DNA of 64,000 bases from Edolisoma coerulescens (Eukaryota > Chordata > Aves > Passeriformes > Campephagidae): NCBI GenBank assembly GCA_013397115.1, contig VWZW01000853.1, positions 635,768 to 699,767 of the forward strand, given 5' to 3'. Positions within the stretch are counted from its first letter, which is position 1. Every line of letters begins with the position of its first letter. This document shows, piece by piece, positions 51,201 to 60,656 of the stretch. The notes below the pieces were generated by a model. The model was not told where the DNA came from, did no database searches, and saw only the letters and a program-made list of their open reading frames with translations. Both the position numbers and the translations under genes were made by a program.

Positions 51201-53213
51201 TTCCTGCTCAGAGTTCAGGCAAGGCCTAGGTTATGCCAGAGCTGCAACTGCAAAAACATACTCAAGCTGGAACATGCCACGGCAGATTACATCCTTGGGA
51301 AATTATCTAACATCTAGGAAGTCTCCAGTGGGTTTATATAAACCAGTCCTGCAAAGGTTTAATCAAGTGACAAAATCTGTGCAAATTTTCAGAGAAAGCA
51401 AGCAAGAGGTATATCCTTGACACAATAACCAATCTATCAGATTTAAAGTCTCTGTTCCAAACCATAAAGAACTAGTATTATTTAAAGTCAAACCCACTAA
51501 AATTTCTCTCTTGCCTTTTTCTCCAAAGGGCTGAATGACACAGAAAATCTCATTTCAAGTGGCTAAACTTTGTCAGTATGGACTTAACCTAGAAGCTGAC
51601 ATACAATCAAAACAGACAGCATTATCAGCTTTACCTATGCAAACAAGAACTTAAATTACAGGATTCAAAGGAAGAAAATCAATATAGGAATGCTTTCCAA
51701 ACTGTAGTTTGATGCCTGTAAGCACATTCTCAACACTAATAAAACCCTTCTTCAGAAGTAATTTTCCTTATCCTCCAATGGGCAAGAGGCACATTGATTT
51801 CTTCTCGAAGCGAAACAATAATGCCTTCACTGTACTTACTGCATTAGTAAAGTATTTAAAAATCCTACGAGCATTCATGTTAGATGCATGCCTTATTGTC
51901 TGTCTTTCTAGAAGAAACAGTTGTAATTAAAAATTGGTGTTCAGAAAGACACCAGTGTCTAGGGATACAAAACATAATGACTTTGTGTTAAATACAGGAC
52001 CTCAGTGATACAAAAATTTGTAACTGCCACCTTCAATAGTACACTTTGGGATCAGAGGTTAACATTTTTCTTTTTAAATCATGCATAACCGTCAGTAAAA
52101 CATTTCCATACTTCTGCAATTCTGTCGAATAAGAAAATCCAGCCTTCTTGAAAACATGCAGAAAAAAAACCCCAAACAACCAAACAAAAGAAAAGAAAAA
52201 AGGAACACACCTAATTAACTCCCACCTTTTGCTGAGTTATTTTTCAATCCATAATAGAGCCACAATTGAGATCAAAGTAACCTAATAAGGAGAGTTTCCT
52301 CGATACAAAAGAGGAGAGGTGTCATCAGGACTCAGTGTGAATTGTTTGACTTGTGCTCTCTCTCATTTACCAGAAGTTGCTTTGTTTAGTACAGGACAGA
52401 CCATCTTCTTTTCAGGGACAGACTGTGCTTCTTTTAAAATGCATAACACTTTAAGGGAGTTATTATAGTACTTCATGTGTTAATTCCGTAGATACTCATT
52501 TCGGTTTTAAATACAACAGACTTCTGTTGCAAACTTTGCATAATACTACCTACACAACAAAATCCACCTCATGGGAGTTCCTATGCCAACCTCTACAGAA
52601 CGCTATAAATACGTGGAAACATCTCAGAAGATTTAAATATGAATTCTACATACCACCACCAGAGTCTGAGTTTACACATTCAGAAATTTTTGCCTAGTAA
52701 TTTCAGGTTTGACAGTCCACATTTTGCTTCAGCGACTTTTCTCTTTGAAAAGTTACAAAATTTGATTTTTATATGTTTAGCAAAAGGCTATCAAAAGCTA
52801 TGAGCCTAAAATGAAATCTAGAAATTCACATTCAGGAAAGAAACCTAACACAGAGTTAATGTATGCAGCAAAGCTCAGCACAGCAGCTCACTTAAGTGCT
52901 AATAAAAACAGATTAATTTTAAAGCAATGATACTGTTTCATTTCCATTTGCAAGATTAAAGTGAGTATATACTCTGTAGATCATCTGGAGATTCCAGAAG
53001 GCTCCATTTGTCCTGCCTCTTGAGCAGTTTTCCCTTTTTGGTGTAACACCAGCTGGAACTAATGAAACATTATACAAATCACTGCTATTACCTGCATCAT
53101 GGGATACTTCGTTTCAGCAGGACTTCCAAATCCATTAACACCAATGAAGCTGGTGCTAAAGTACGAATCCGTTAGACTAGCATCAGCTAACCCACCGCCA
53201 TCCATTCCGGGAA
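3210..53213 (-). CDS. PAN3: PAN3, PAN2-PAN3 deadenylation complex subunit (partial, 13 internal coding exons)
   Basis: Spliced join of 13 exons, read from high to low coordinate: 53213-53092, 44302-44236, 42192-42122, 31631-31470, 23306-23156, 15085-14838, 14250-14146, 13491-13434, 12328-12167, 12005-11889, 11772-11671, 3885-3720, 3297-3210. Every junction has an AG acceptor and GT donor, and phases match throughout, giving 539 codons without a stop. The protein reads as vertebrate PAN3. Landmarks include GSKARKSKNPIGCLADRCK, the PAM2-like PNPSASEFIP, SSPLHSPKITPHTSPAPRRR, SLFPLEPLPPPNRIQK and GLLPESLIWAYIVQLSSAL. Known role: PAN3 is a cytoplasmic pseudokinase that dimerises, binds poly(A)-binding protein through PAM2, and recruits and stimulates the PAN2 exonuclease for the first phase of mRNA poly(A) shortening. 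The N-terminal CCCH zinc-finger exon and the C-terminal coiled-coil and knob exons are not in the window. The product call is very secure; the exon list rests on reading, not on transcripts. Confidence 0.97.
3298..3719 (-). other. PAN3: PAN3 intron, 422 bp
   Basis: This short intron lies between the GIFD exon and the degenerate catalytic-loop exon. The donor is gtaatg and the acceptor ctaaag. I see nothing else in it. Confidence 0.9.
3720..3885 (-). CDS. PAN3: PAN3 exon, pseudokinase C-lobe with degenerate catalytic loop
   Basis: This 166-nt exon (phase 1 to 2) reads (G)QHDGPLPRQHAGLLPESLIW, AYIVQLSSALRTIHTAGLAC, RVMDPTKILVTGKT. The helix E segment is clear. Where active kinases have HRDxKxxN, this protein has CRVMDPTKIL, so the catalytic Asp context is lost, as in other PAN3 proteins. 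The acceptor is ttctag|GT and the donor is caag|gtaatg. Confidence 0.96.
4918..5012. repeat. G-rich then T/G-rich low-complexity tract
   Basis: The tract begins with a run of seven Gs, then agc and five Gs, followed by about 75 bp made almost only of T and G ending in ttttcccttttcc. On the PAN3 strand it reads as a C/A-rich tract. Confidence 0.8.
9080..10130 (-). mobile_element. Decayed CR1/L3-like LINE fragment (reverse-transcriptase region)
   Basis: On the minus strand this stretch follows the order of a CR1-superfamily ORF2. A block reading KGQLCLINL (minus strand, 10034-10012) resembles the conserved KGKSCLTNL of CR1 reverse transcriptases. It is followed by a degenerate match to the LDFSKAFD block. 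Farther along (toward 9400) comes a match to the end of ORF2 around the 'tggaatactgtgtccag' region. Many stops and frameshifts show it is long dead. It lies in the same orientation as PAN3. Boundaries and subfamily are approximate. Confidence 0.6.
10462..10520. repeat. Tandem duplication, about 29-30 bp x 2
   Basis: The units gtatataaggtatccacaag.. and gtatataaggttatcttcag.. each end in gtctttgaa. They lie next to each other with a few changes and a one-base length difference. Confidence 0.8.
10776..10840 (+). mobile_element. Possible old CR1 3' tail
   Basis: The stretch gcaggaagctggtccaaaga followed by agattacctttctacctt loosely follows the CR1 tail pattern (ggactagatgacctctggaggtcccttctaacc). 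It is too diverged to be sure. Confidence 0.25.
11671..11772 (-). CDS. PAN3: PAN3 exon, pseudokinase hinge region
   Basis: This 102-nt exon (phase 1 to 1) reads (S)LVFAYDFHAGGETMMSRHFN, DPSADSYFTKRKW and one base of Gly. LVFAYDFH matches strand 5 and the hinge of the kinase fold. The acceptor is ctatttttaag|CT and the donor is tggg|gtaagg. The next exon follows only after a 7.8 kb intron. Confidence 0.95.
11889..12005 (-). CDS. PAN3: PAN3 exon, pseudokinase helix C region
   Basis: This 117-nt exon (phase 1 to 1) reads (G)FRLVNTKCMVLVDMWKKIQH, SNIVTLREVFTTKAFGEH plus one base of a Ser codon. IQHSNIVTL corresponds to the HxNIV stretch after helix C in protein kinases. The acceptor is ttttttccctag|GT and the donor is catt|gtaagt. 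Short introns lie on both sides, of 161 bp and 116 bp. Confidence 0.95.
12167..12328 (-). CDS. PAN3: PAN3 exon, pseudokinase N-lobe start
   Basis: This 162-nt exon (phase 1 to 1) reads (A)VPAEVDSYHSLFPLEPLPPP, NRIQKTSNFGYITSCYKAVN, SKDDLPYCLRRIHG. It covers the proline-rich lead and the first strands of the kinase fold. The FGYITSCYKA segment stands where kinases have the glycine-rich loop and lacks its GxGxxG pattern. CLRRI occupies the VAIK-lysine strand with arginine in place of the usual lysine. This fits PAN3 being a pseudokinase. The acceptor is gattttag|CA and the donor is catg|gtgaga. Confidence 0.95.
12329..13433 (-). other. PAN3: PAN3 intron, 1.1 kb
   Basis: The donor is gtaagt and the acceptor gattttag. 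The sequence is ordinary AT-rich intron with no repeat or ORF of note. Confidence 0.88.
13434..13491 (-). CDS. PAN3: PAN3 short exon
   Basis: This 58-nt exon (phase 0 to 1) encodes ELINRHLITMAQIDQADIP and the first base of an Ala codon. The acceptor is ttccttcag|GAA and the donor is cctg|gtaagt. It is one of the smallest exons in the gene and falls between the linker and the N-lobe of the pseudokinase. Confidence 0.94.
13492..14145 (-). other. PAN3: PAN3 intron, 654 bp
   Basis: The donor is gtaaga and the acceptor ttccttcag. No further structure was seen. Confidence 0.88.
14146..14250 (-). CDS. PAN3: PAN3 exon before the pseudokinase
   Basis: This 105-nt exon is 35 codons with phase 0 at both ends. 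It reads VFPNYHIYHPAAPHVAYMQP then KANAPSFFMADELRQ. The acceptor is ctttag-like (tttttag|GTA) and the donor is cag|gtaaga. The segment leads from the linker into the structured part; MADELRQELINRHL continues across the next junction as a predicted helix. Confidence 0.95.
14251..14837 (-). other. PAN3: PAN3 intron, 587 bp
   Basis: The donor is gtatgt and the acceptor tttttag. It contains a short ATGTA-type purine/pyrimidine repeat at about 14438-14465. Confidence 0.88.
14838..15085 (-). CDS. PAN3: PAN3 exon, Ser/Pro-rich linker
   Basis: This 248-nt exon (phase 1 to 0) completes a Gly codon and then reads MSLSAGSSPLHSPKITPHTS, PAPRRRSHTPNPANYMVPTS. It ends VIQKETVGGTTYFYTDTTPA, PLTGM. The several SP and TP dipeptides are typical of a phosphorylatable disordered linker. 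The acceptor is tttttaag|GAATG and the donor is atg|gtatgt. The ATG just after the acceptor opens a long reading frame by itself, but it is internal to the spliced message, not the start of a separate gene. Confidence 0.95.
15871..16445 (+). repeat. Pair of diverged direct repeats (15871-15950 and 16356-16445)
   Basis: Both copies run gcaa-T-run-gc.t.cacactttttagttac, then a variable AT stretch, then a shared part: agttattgcatgcagaattctc in one copy and agttactgtatgcagagttctc in the other. They are separated by about 400 bp of unrelated-looking sequence. The family is not recognised. Confidence 0.75.
18592..18640. repeat. (TA)n microsatellite
   Basis: Three TA-repeat blocks separated by TTTA and ACTA interruptions, ending in a short CA run. 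Confidence 0.9.
23156..23306 (-). CDS. PAN3: PAN3 exon carrying the PAM2 motif
   Basis: This 151-nt exon (phase 0 to 1) begins TPNPSASEFIPKGGSTSRLS and continues NVSQSSMSAFSQALFSHPSM, GSPAAAGLAP. The N-P-x-A-x-x-F-x-P pattern at its start is the core of a PAM2 motif. In PAN3 this motif docks on the MLLE domain of cytoplasmic poly(A)-binding protein and brings the deadenylase to poly(A) tails. The acceptor is preceded by a very long T-rich tract (minus-strand reading of 23309-23336). The donor is ccag|gtaagt. Confidence 0.95.
23307..31469 (-). other. PAN3: PAN3 intron, 8.2 kb
   Basis: The acceptor end carries a long T-rich tract on the gene strand. G/T-rich low-complexity stretches lie near 23980-24050 and 28640-28690, and a CT run at 28189-28203. 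No exon, RNA gene or clear transposon was recognised. Confidence 0.85.
28189..28203. repeat. (CT)n short microsatellite
   Basis: Perfect run of about seven CT units. Confidence 0.85.
31470..31631 (-). CDS. PAN3: PAN3 exon, symmetric 54-codon cassette just before PAM2
   Basis: This exon is 162 nt, or exactly 54 codons, with phase 0 at both ends. It reads PRKYRLGMLDERIVPVGSKA, RKSKNPIGCLADRCKTGVPI, NMVWWNRVTENNLQ. The acceptor follows a C/T-rich tract ending ttttcatag, and the donor is cag|gtaaaa. This basic, cysteine-containing segment is conserved in vertebrate PAN3 and sits immediately before the PAM2 motif. Being frame-neutral, it can be included or skipped without disrupting the rest. From memory, mammals express long and short PAN3 isoforms differing in this region; alternative splicing in this species is inference. 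Confidence 0.95.
32959..33032. repeat. A/C-rich low-complexity tract
   Basis: About 75 bp of A-runs and CCCC/CCC runs (for example aaaaaccccaacaaaccaac and aaaaaacccgcaaaaccc) with very few G or T. It may be the remnant of a tail-like or simple repeat. Confidence 0.75.
34219..34234. repeat. (TA)n microsatellite
   Basis: A perfect run of about eight TA units. Confidence 0.85.
41039..41060. repeat. CpG-containing inverted repeat (9-bp arms, 4-nt loop)
   Basis: The left arm tacacgtac and right arm gtacgtgta are perfect reverse complements around atac. The 22 bp carries several ACGT words and CpGs in an otherwise CpG-poor intron. It could form a hairpin or be a paired binding site; no function is assigned. 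Confidence 0.7.
42122..42192 (-). CDS. PAN3: PAN3 exon, probably exon 4
   Basis: This 71-nt exon encodes (D)PLTSPNSSLFNDFAALSVSQ then RRK (phase 1 to 0). The acceptor ttttgtag|AT is preceded, about 30-47 nt upstream on the minus strand, by a (TA)n run. The donor is aag|gtaggc. The RRK end joins directly to PRKYRLG of the next exon. If the following 162-nt exon is skipped, it joins in frame to TPNPSASEFIP. Confidence 0.93.
42223..42239. repeat. (TA)n microsatellite next to a PAN3 acceptor
   Basis: About eight TA units ending 31 nt upstream (gene sense) of the acceptor of the 42122-42192 exon. Confidence 0.9.
42571..42740 (+). mobile_element. CR1 LINE 3'-end fragment
   Basis: The sequence starts ctggaacaggctgcccaggg, continues gagtcaccatcccta and ttggacttgatcttaaaaag, and ends with tatgattctacgatc. 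These are the hallmarks of the CR1 3' untranslated region with its terminal short repeat. CR1 copies are usually 5'-truncated, as here. It is antisense to PAN3 and about 380 bp from the nearest exon. Confidence 0.88.
44236..44302 (-). CDS. PAN3: PAN3 exon, probably exon 3
   Basis: This 67-nt exon encodes RMTNSSSSPSLLNDSAKQYA plus GH and the first base of an Asp codon (phase 0 to 1). The acceptor is tttttgcag|AGG and the donor is catg|gtaagt, both strong. The serine-rich segment belongs to the disordered N-terminal region. Its length is not a multiple of three, so it must be co-spliced with the next exon (67 + 71 = 138 nt) to keep frame. Confidence 0.93.
44303..53091 (-). other. PAN3: PAN3 intron, 8.8 kb
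   Basis: This intron contains a CR1 fragment in gene orientation (about 47395-47560) and a more GC-rich stretch at 48800-49090 with repeated CCAGC-type words. It also has a seven-G run near 49294, an A/C-rich low-complexity tract (52160-52205) and a short plus-strand open frame at 50585-50794 of unclear nature. Confidence 0.85.
47395..47560 (-). mobile_element. CR1 LINE fragment
   Basis: The plus strand contains tgacccttcactggactctc followed by ttcagtatatccatg. This is the complement of the CR1 stretch near the end of ORF2 (gagagtccagcgaagggcca type). It is diverged and truncated, and has the same orientation as PAN3. Ends are approximate. Confidence 0.55.
53092..53213 (-). CDS. PAN3: PAN3 exon, probably exon 2 (N-terminal disordered region)
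   Basis: This 122-nt exon starts with two bases completing a split codon and ends in phase 0. It reads PGMDGGGLADASLTDSYFST, then SFIGVNGFGSPAETKYPMMQ. The acceptor is a T-rich run ending tttag and the donor is cag|gtaata. This conserved low-complexity stretch follows the zinc finger in PAN3 and lies in the flexible region before PAM2. The exon that should supply the first base of its split codon was not found up to 64000, so intron 1 is at least 10.8 kb here. Confidence 0.93.
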
Positions 53214-53277
53214 CTAAAAGGAAAAGAAAAATGCTTCAGAAAGTTTCCTTTACCACGGGTTTGTTCACTATTATCTA

Positions 53278-53303
53278 TTATATATATATATATATTTTTT
53301 TTT
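53278..53303. repeat. (TA)n plus T-run microsatellite
   Basis: About nine TA units followed by nine Ts on the plus strand. It lies about 65-90 nt upstream (gene sense) of the acceptor of the 53092-53213 exon. Confidence 0.9.
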
Positions 53304-56300
53304 GGCAGGGGAATATAATAGGAAACGGTTGGTACTACTGTCAGCAAGACAACCAAAAACATACTAGTGCATAGCATGAAAAAGGAAGTTTATGAAAGAA
53401 GTTGCCAAATGAGAGCATTTGTAGCATGAGGTTACAGCACAAATGGAGAAAGAAGCAATGAGGAGTCTGAACTTTAGAAACAAGAATAACAAGGACAGTA
53501 ATGATATCAAAAAGAAAATGAATCAATTAAAAAACCTAGAAGGCAAGCTTATTTTATGAAAACCCATATTCTTGCATGCCCTTCTTGTAAATATATGAGC
53601 TAAGCAGAGTTTTGAACTGGATGCACTGGTTCTTTTAAAGGGTAACATATAGAAAATGCACACTTAAAAATATCTCAAACCCTTTCACAGAAAGCACAAA
53701 TACTTTAAATGCTTCCTTAAGAGCTTAAGACAATTTTCATCATCTCATTCTTCATAAAGTGGCAACAATTTCCTGAAATGTAGCCAAAAAAATCCTTTAG
53801 ATTGAAAGCAAGGGTGAAGGATGCAAGAAGAAATTCATCCTGCCTAGAAACAAGGGCCTCGACGTACAAGACTTTAACCACAAATACATTAATTCAATAC
53901 AAAAAAACTACAAAGAACAAGAAGAAGCTGTCATAATTAACACAAAACTCTCAAGCATGTATTACTTTGACAGGAAATAAAAAACATTTACAATGGTATG
54001 CAAGCTGCAGTTCAAATTAACCTTCTGTAACAGCACCCACAGTAAATTATAAAGACACTAATCAGTATGGCCAGGCCACTGCAAGCCAACAGGCATGAGT
54101 AATGGGTAGCTTCAAGGTAGGAAGGCACACATCCAACTCAGAGGAACATCCTGTACCAAACTATCCAACTTGAACTTCTGGGAGGACTCGCAGCCAGGTG
54201 GTGACACCCGGAAACAACTTCCTGATCCTAATCCTCAAAGGAAATAAAATGTAACTTAGTGGCACAGCTAAAGGAATGCATATTATAAACCCTCAATTTT
54301 CATCAGAACAGGAATTTTCCCTCCAAAACAGACTACATAACCTGGTGAGCCATTTCCATGCGTTAGGCACAAAAAACAGCAAAAGAAGTACAGTCATATG
54401 TAACCACAGGAAGGGCTGGAAGAGGAGGATGACGAGTAGCACACACACCACAGACAGAAGGAAACACTGCCCAGCTGCACTCCCCTGAGACTGGAGCTGC
54501 ATGAATCAGCCCAGTGGGGGTAACACCAACACCAGCTCAAATGGAGAGCTGTATATGAGACACCAAATAAATGGAGTATCTCAGTGGCAATAAACAGTTT
54601 TGCAAGGGAAAGAGATTCTTGAAGTTTTGATGCCAAATCTAGAACATTATTTGTATATTCTGTAGGTTTGAAGGAAATAACTAAGAAACTTTAAAGATAC
54701 TAATTATTAATGCATTGCTACTTCTTTTTACAAAAGTTTTAAAAGTTAGCTAAGAGAATAGGAAAATAAAACTCCTTCCACTAACCATGCCCTAGATCCC
54801 CCTTCATAATTTTAAATAAGTAGCCCCACAGAAACTTCAGAAGTCTTCTTGCTACAGCCCTAAAAACTTTTTGGATTTGTCTTTTAAATGACTGTTTCTC
54901 TTTTGCCTTCATTTGGGAAACTCACATTCTGAAGGCTAGGAAAAGTATTTTATAGTTCAACTACTGTACAATGGAAAATAGTAATGTCTGCAGTAACGCC
55001 AATTACTGTCTCATCCTTCCTGCTACAGTCAGTCCCTAACTTATACTGTGAAGGTTAGCATCTTACACATGGTTTTCTGGCATCATGAAAAATACTAGGA
55101 CCTATTCACACAAGAAAACAAAAAGATAGCAAATCCATGTCTAATTGTAAGCAGTTTCAGTCCAGTTTGTCCATAAATTATTCAAGGTTTTCATTTATTC
55201 TAAAAATGCATTTCCAATATGGCTTTCTCAGCCTACATTTCAGCCATTATCAAAAACTCCTGCAGTTTTTACACTACACCTTGACTGACCAGGAAAAACT
55301 TTCATTTCCAGGAACAACTGTCATTTCAAGGTACACTATAAAATTTCAGCAGTATATCTGCTACTTCATCTTATACTTTTGCCAGAAATTATAGGGTCTA
55401 TCCAATTTTTAACAAACTAGCAAGATACTCCCTTAGATGACACCACCAGCTTTCCAAATCCTTCAGGCTCTGTTGAAGAATTAAGAAAGACTATTCTTCC
55501 TGCTTCTCCCACTGCTCCTCACTATGCCAGAGTCATCATGAGAATCCATGTACCTTCATTTCTCCCTTGAATAAATACAGTTAATGCACAAAAGCCTTCA
55601 AACTGGGAAGAAGCAAATGAAAACTTGTAAGTTTTGCCACACCGAGAAACCCCAGAGCTGGCCTGCAGTAACTCCAGACAGGTGGTGCAGCTCAGTCACC
55701 CATTATCCAAACAAAGCACTGGAACCTGTGACAGTCACTTTGCTAGGGCACAGATACAGCACCAGGTGCTCTGCTCCTGCCCTGGCTGAAACATCCTCAG
55801 TGACAGGCAGGTCAGACTGCAAGCAGGAGCAGGCTTTGGGCAGCAACCTCAGAGGTGAGTAAGGCTGAGGATGCTGCTGGGATCTTTGACACTGCAGCCT
55901 TTCTGCTGCTGGTATTTGCTATGTAAGCCTATCCAAGACACTTAAAAGCTGCTCAAAGCTACAATTTAGGCTATTGGCACAGTGGTATCTAACTGGGCAC
56001 TCCAAACAGCAGCAGCTACTCCAGAACATTTTCTTTTATTTAGCTGCAGGAAGACCATCTCTGTACTGAAGTGCTATGGTTTGGCCATACCAATCAGCAT
56101 CCTTGTGCCACTCCAACAAATTGCTGTACTCCAGTGCTGACCCACCTTCACAGCGCTCAATTCCACTGGTACCACAGCAATTTCAAAATGGCTTTCAACT
56201 CCAAGGATTTTTATTGTCCTCTTCCAAACAGTCTAGAAACATACTGCTAGCAGAGGGACCCTGAGCACAAGATAGCGTATTCCACAGGAACAATCAAAAG

Positions 56301-56644
56301 AAAGCCATCAAAAGTACACTCAAGGGAGCAGAGGACAGTTTTCTTGGCAGTAGCTCAGGTTTAGAACAGAATGCTCTAGAAGAGGCAAGCATAACTATTG
56401 CCTTCAAAAGAAAATTCAATACTAGCCTCCTTAAACTGACTTCCCTGTAGCAATTAGCAAGAAAATCAAGCCTGCAGAAAAGATGAAAAAAGTAATTCTT
56501 GCACTGCTTATAGAGTGAAAAAAAGAAGTGTTCAATACATACTCCATTTGTGTTCAAAGGGACATTCAGCTTTTACACTGATGATAGCCCAGCAAATATT
56601 TAAACAGCCAAAGCATTTCTACTATTTGGCACCAGGCCTTCTCT

Positions 56645-56660
56645 ATAGATAGATAGATAA
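56645..56660. repeat. (GATA)n short microsatellite
   Basis: Reads atagatagatagataa, about four GATA units. Confidence 0.85.
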
Positions 56661-59600
56661 CTTTCTCCTCCTTCTGCCAAACATTTAGCAAATCAGAAAT
56701 TCTCACTTGCTTCTTGAAGACCACAGTAGTTTAAAGAATGTAAAAAGAAAAATTATTCATCATAAGCAACCCATAAAAGGTCGGCAGAAATGGGTGCACT
56801 TTACCACATGAGCAGTGTGGTATTAAAAAAGTGGAAACCTAAGCTGGAAAAAGAATATCTTAGTCCTCATAAAGTTTTTATTCTCATGTGTTTACTAATT
56901 CACATCAGTCCCTGCATTTGATTTATCCATCCATATTTTTCCGATAGAACAATTGCAAGCAAACTTTAAAACATTCCTATACACCATGCTATTAAAATAG
57001 CAACAAACTTCTTCTGATGTCTGTCTCTTATCTTTTAAGGCATTGATTATAACTTTAGGTAAGTTTAGGCAATTTTAGGAAAATCCTGAATTAGCTATTT
57101 TTTGTTAAAGGAATAAGCCTTTCTGTTGTGCAGCACTATCCATGCATTGAAGCCATATATATTTCAACAGGTTCTTTTTGGAGAGAAGCAACAACTTCCT
57201 TGTAAAAAGAGAAAGGATGACCAGGCAGGTCTGAGAAAAGATGGATATGCAAGGGAACAACAAAGAATCCAGTGGGGGAAAAAATGCTAACACATTACAT
57301 AAGCACCTATGTGAAAACAGAACAAATCTCTAAATTCCATCAATATTCAAAACAGAAGTTGCATCCTGGCAATTCTGGAAAGAAATTAAATAAAACATCT
57401 TGAGAAATTAAGACGAAGTTTTCTACTGTCTATACACATATCATCTAATATATTTCTTGCTTGGTGAGTAACGCTGCAGATTAAAGTGACAACTGCAATT
57501 AAAAATAAATATCTTCTTATATAATTCCTCTCCCACAGAATTTTAGCAAGAAAGTAGGCTTCCCGCCAGATGCAGGCACCAAAGAGGGAAAAAGAAAGAA
57601 AAGATAGTTACTTTTGTCTTAGTCATTACAATGACATTTTTCAAAAACAAAGTATCTCATCACAGGTTAAGTGCTTGAATAGTACTGTGATGAACTCAAC
57701 ACATATGCTTCAACTGAACGGGTCACTTTCAGTGAATTTTAGTTTAATACTTGTCTTGTCTAACACCAGCACTATCTGAACACTAATACTATCTGAGAAG
57801 ATTTTCTGGTATTTTCGTTCTATGATTTCACTAACCAGTAAACAAATACTGTATTATCCTAGACTACTTCTTTTATGAACCCAGTATCAGCACTGATAAT
57901 CTCAGACACTGTTCTTCATATAAATAAGGATCCTTTCCAGTAATGTGACATATTGCTCCCAACATGAATGGGCTAAAGCAAGGCCACAACAGATTTAGCT
58001 GACACTTTCCAAAACAATATTTTAAAAATTTATATCCATGTTTTATTACCTTGCCAGAAATAATTCATTTTGCTATTACTACTTTTTTTTTAATGCACAA
58101 TTATTTTTTTGCCAGATAAAAAGGTTATACATAACCTTGATTTAAACTCTCAACACTGCAACAGTGCACTTTGCACATGCTGGTAAACTGAATTATAGGT
58201 TCATTGTACACATGTGCATCCTAAGGACAAGGTGCTATCTCAGCTAGATATAAAGCAGTAAAAACTACAGTGCCATATCTCCAGAGGAATTTACAGAGAT
58301 AGCCATCCTAATATTGAGACAAAAACAATAAAACGTCTATACAAAGCTTATCTAAGGCAAGTCAGTTAAGATTTGTGTCCTTTTAGTCACCTAGAAGCAT
58401 CAAGGTGTCAGAGGAGCTTATGTTTGTCTTCCTTTTTGAATTGACACGTACACTTCTGCACACCAGGAAATCCTGTGCTGATGGTGCTAACCTCACTTGT
58501 ACACCTCAGTGTTATCTTCTCTACAGTGCCACTACTTGGGAACTTGTCAGGGAAATTTGATTCTCCGCTGTTTTCATGCCTCTCTCATTTAATGCAATGT
58601 GCAATGTTTTTGAAAAACAGACTAGGAATCTCTGAAATAGAGGCACCAGACAAAGAAAATGAACAACACTCCCAGGCGTGAGAGGCAAAAATAAAAGCAC
58701 ATGCCTTGGTTAGGATGCTGTGACAGAGTGCAGTTGGAGGGCAGACAGCACAAATGAACCAAGTTGGCTGAAAGGCAGACAGGAAGCAAAACAGTTTGGG
58801 AAATGCTGCTTTATTTACAAACACTCCCACTATGCGAGGAGATATTCATGGGCAAGCAAAGGAAAACAGCTGTCTTTACCATAATATTAAATGGCTGGGC
58901 ATCTTTTTTTTATATACCTCATGTATCATAGAAGCATCTGATGAAGACTGAAAAACAGCATAGGTGCCATCCTTCTGCTCTGCAAAAGTCTTGTTACAGA
59001 GCCTAGAGCAGCTGGACTCCTTGTCATGGACTACGTCCAAAAGCACAGTGATAATACAAATTAAAGTTGATACTTTCTCAAAAGAGTAAATCAGAACTAT
59101 TCTGTTATCAGAAACAGCCATTTAAAGTAATACAATTACTTAATATCATAGCTTTCAGAGCTGACCCTCTCCAAGATCTTTTACAACTCCTAAAACATTG
59201 CACTGAACTATTCAATAAACTGCACCAATTTTTTCAAACATTTAAGCTTTTGTTTTAATAGTCTCCAACTAAAATGCAACATCTTATAAAAATAATTGCA
59301 TGAAGCATGTGCAGATAACCTGGAGAGAACATTAGGATATTTTTCACAGCAGCTGGGAAGAATGCATAAAAGAAAAGAAAGGTCTTCCTGCCATTGGCCT
59401 CAGCATTAGACCAACTGAAGTTGAGGGACTCTACCCATAAACCACAGGAATCACACACTGTATGACCAACTTGACAACAGCTTGTACAACGTCAGTCTCT
59501 GCTCTCACTTTTGTATATCTTTGTTTCTAAAGCTTTGTTTCTAAATCTTTGTGGTCAAATTTAAAAAAGGTCAGGTGCAAAAGGCTGTTAAAAAGCAAAT

Positions 59601-60590
59601 TAAAAAATACAAGTGAGTTCGAAGCACAAAATACTTTTGAAGATCAAACAAGGCAATCACATAATCGGAACGCTTTTAACTGAAAGACTCATGAAGCCTA
59701 CCCACACACAAAGAGTGTGATCAATTTTAACTTATGTCCAATACTCATGTCCATACACAGTGATTCACCACACCATTTTTCTGATGGCGTAAAGCATTAC
59801 ATCTTTACTAGAAAGCAACAAATCAGGAAAACATCAGCCACATCAGCTTACTATCTAAATCCCTCCACTGACCCCTTTTCATCAGCTGCCTCACAACCAA
59901 GATTATTTTTTCTGCTTTGGAGGCTCTACAGAAATGCTTGTGTCTATCACCCCATTCTCACTTACCATTTGTCCACTTTTCCCGCAGCAATCTAAATTTG
60001 CTTCTAGCTGGTTCCTTACACACGGAAACCTTCCTGAGCTAGTCCTCAGAGTCATTATTTTCTGGACATTCAAATCATTCCTGAAGGCCCACTCCTACAG
60101 CAATACCCAAAACAATCAATTTCTAATAACTGCTAGATAGAAATTAAAAAGGGGTGTTCTGAATCTTGAAAAACAAGCTTCCAATTATTAAGATATAGCA
60201 TACAGTTTCCTCATATAGCATAACTATCCCCACACTCACACTCCTTTTCATGTTTGGCTTTGAAGCAGGAGAACAATGACAAGAGTTATAGTGCTACAGT
60301 ATTCTTCAGTACCCAACACAGTGTGGGTTCTACCAGAAACAAGTGATTACCAATACTCCTCCAGTATCCATAGTTCTTGTGAATTTTTTGGACTTTGAAT
60401 GATTTCCTACACAATAAGAAAAACCCACAAGGTATATAAACAGATAATATCAAAGCCAATTAATATTGTAATTTTTTTTAAGTTTCACTGCCCTCAAAAT
60501 TCCAAATAACCTTGAAGATTGAGAAATTTTTCCTTCTCTTTCTTTTTCCTTAGCTCCCCTGAATCATTTTCCTCCTATGAGCCATTCACT

Positions 60591-60656
60591 TAACAGTTGG
60601 ACTCAATGATCCTTGTGGGTCCCTTCCAACACAGAATAGTCTGTGATTCTGTTATT
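60591..60656 (+). mobile_element. CR1 LINE terminal fragment
   Basis: The stretch contains gttggactcaatgatccttg, tgggtcccttccaacacaga and ctgtgattctgttatt, the extreme 3' end of a CR1 element. Only about 65 bp survives. It is antisense to PAN3. Confidence 0.8.
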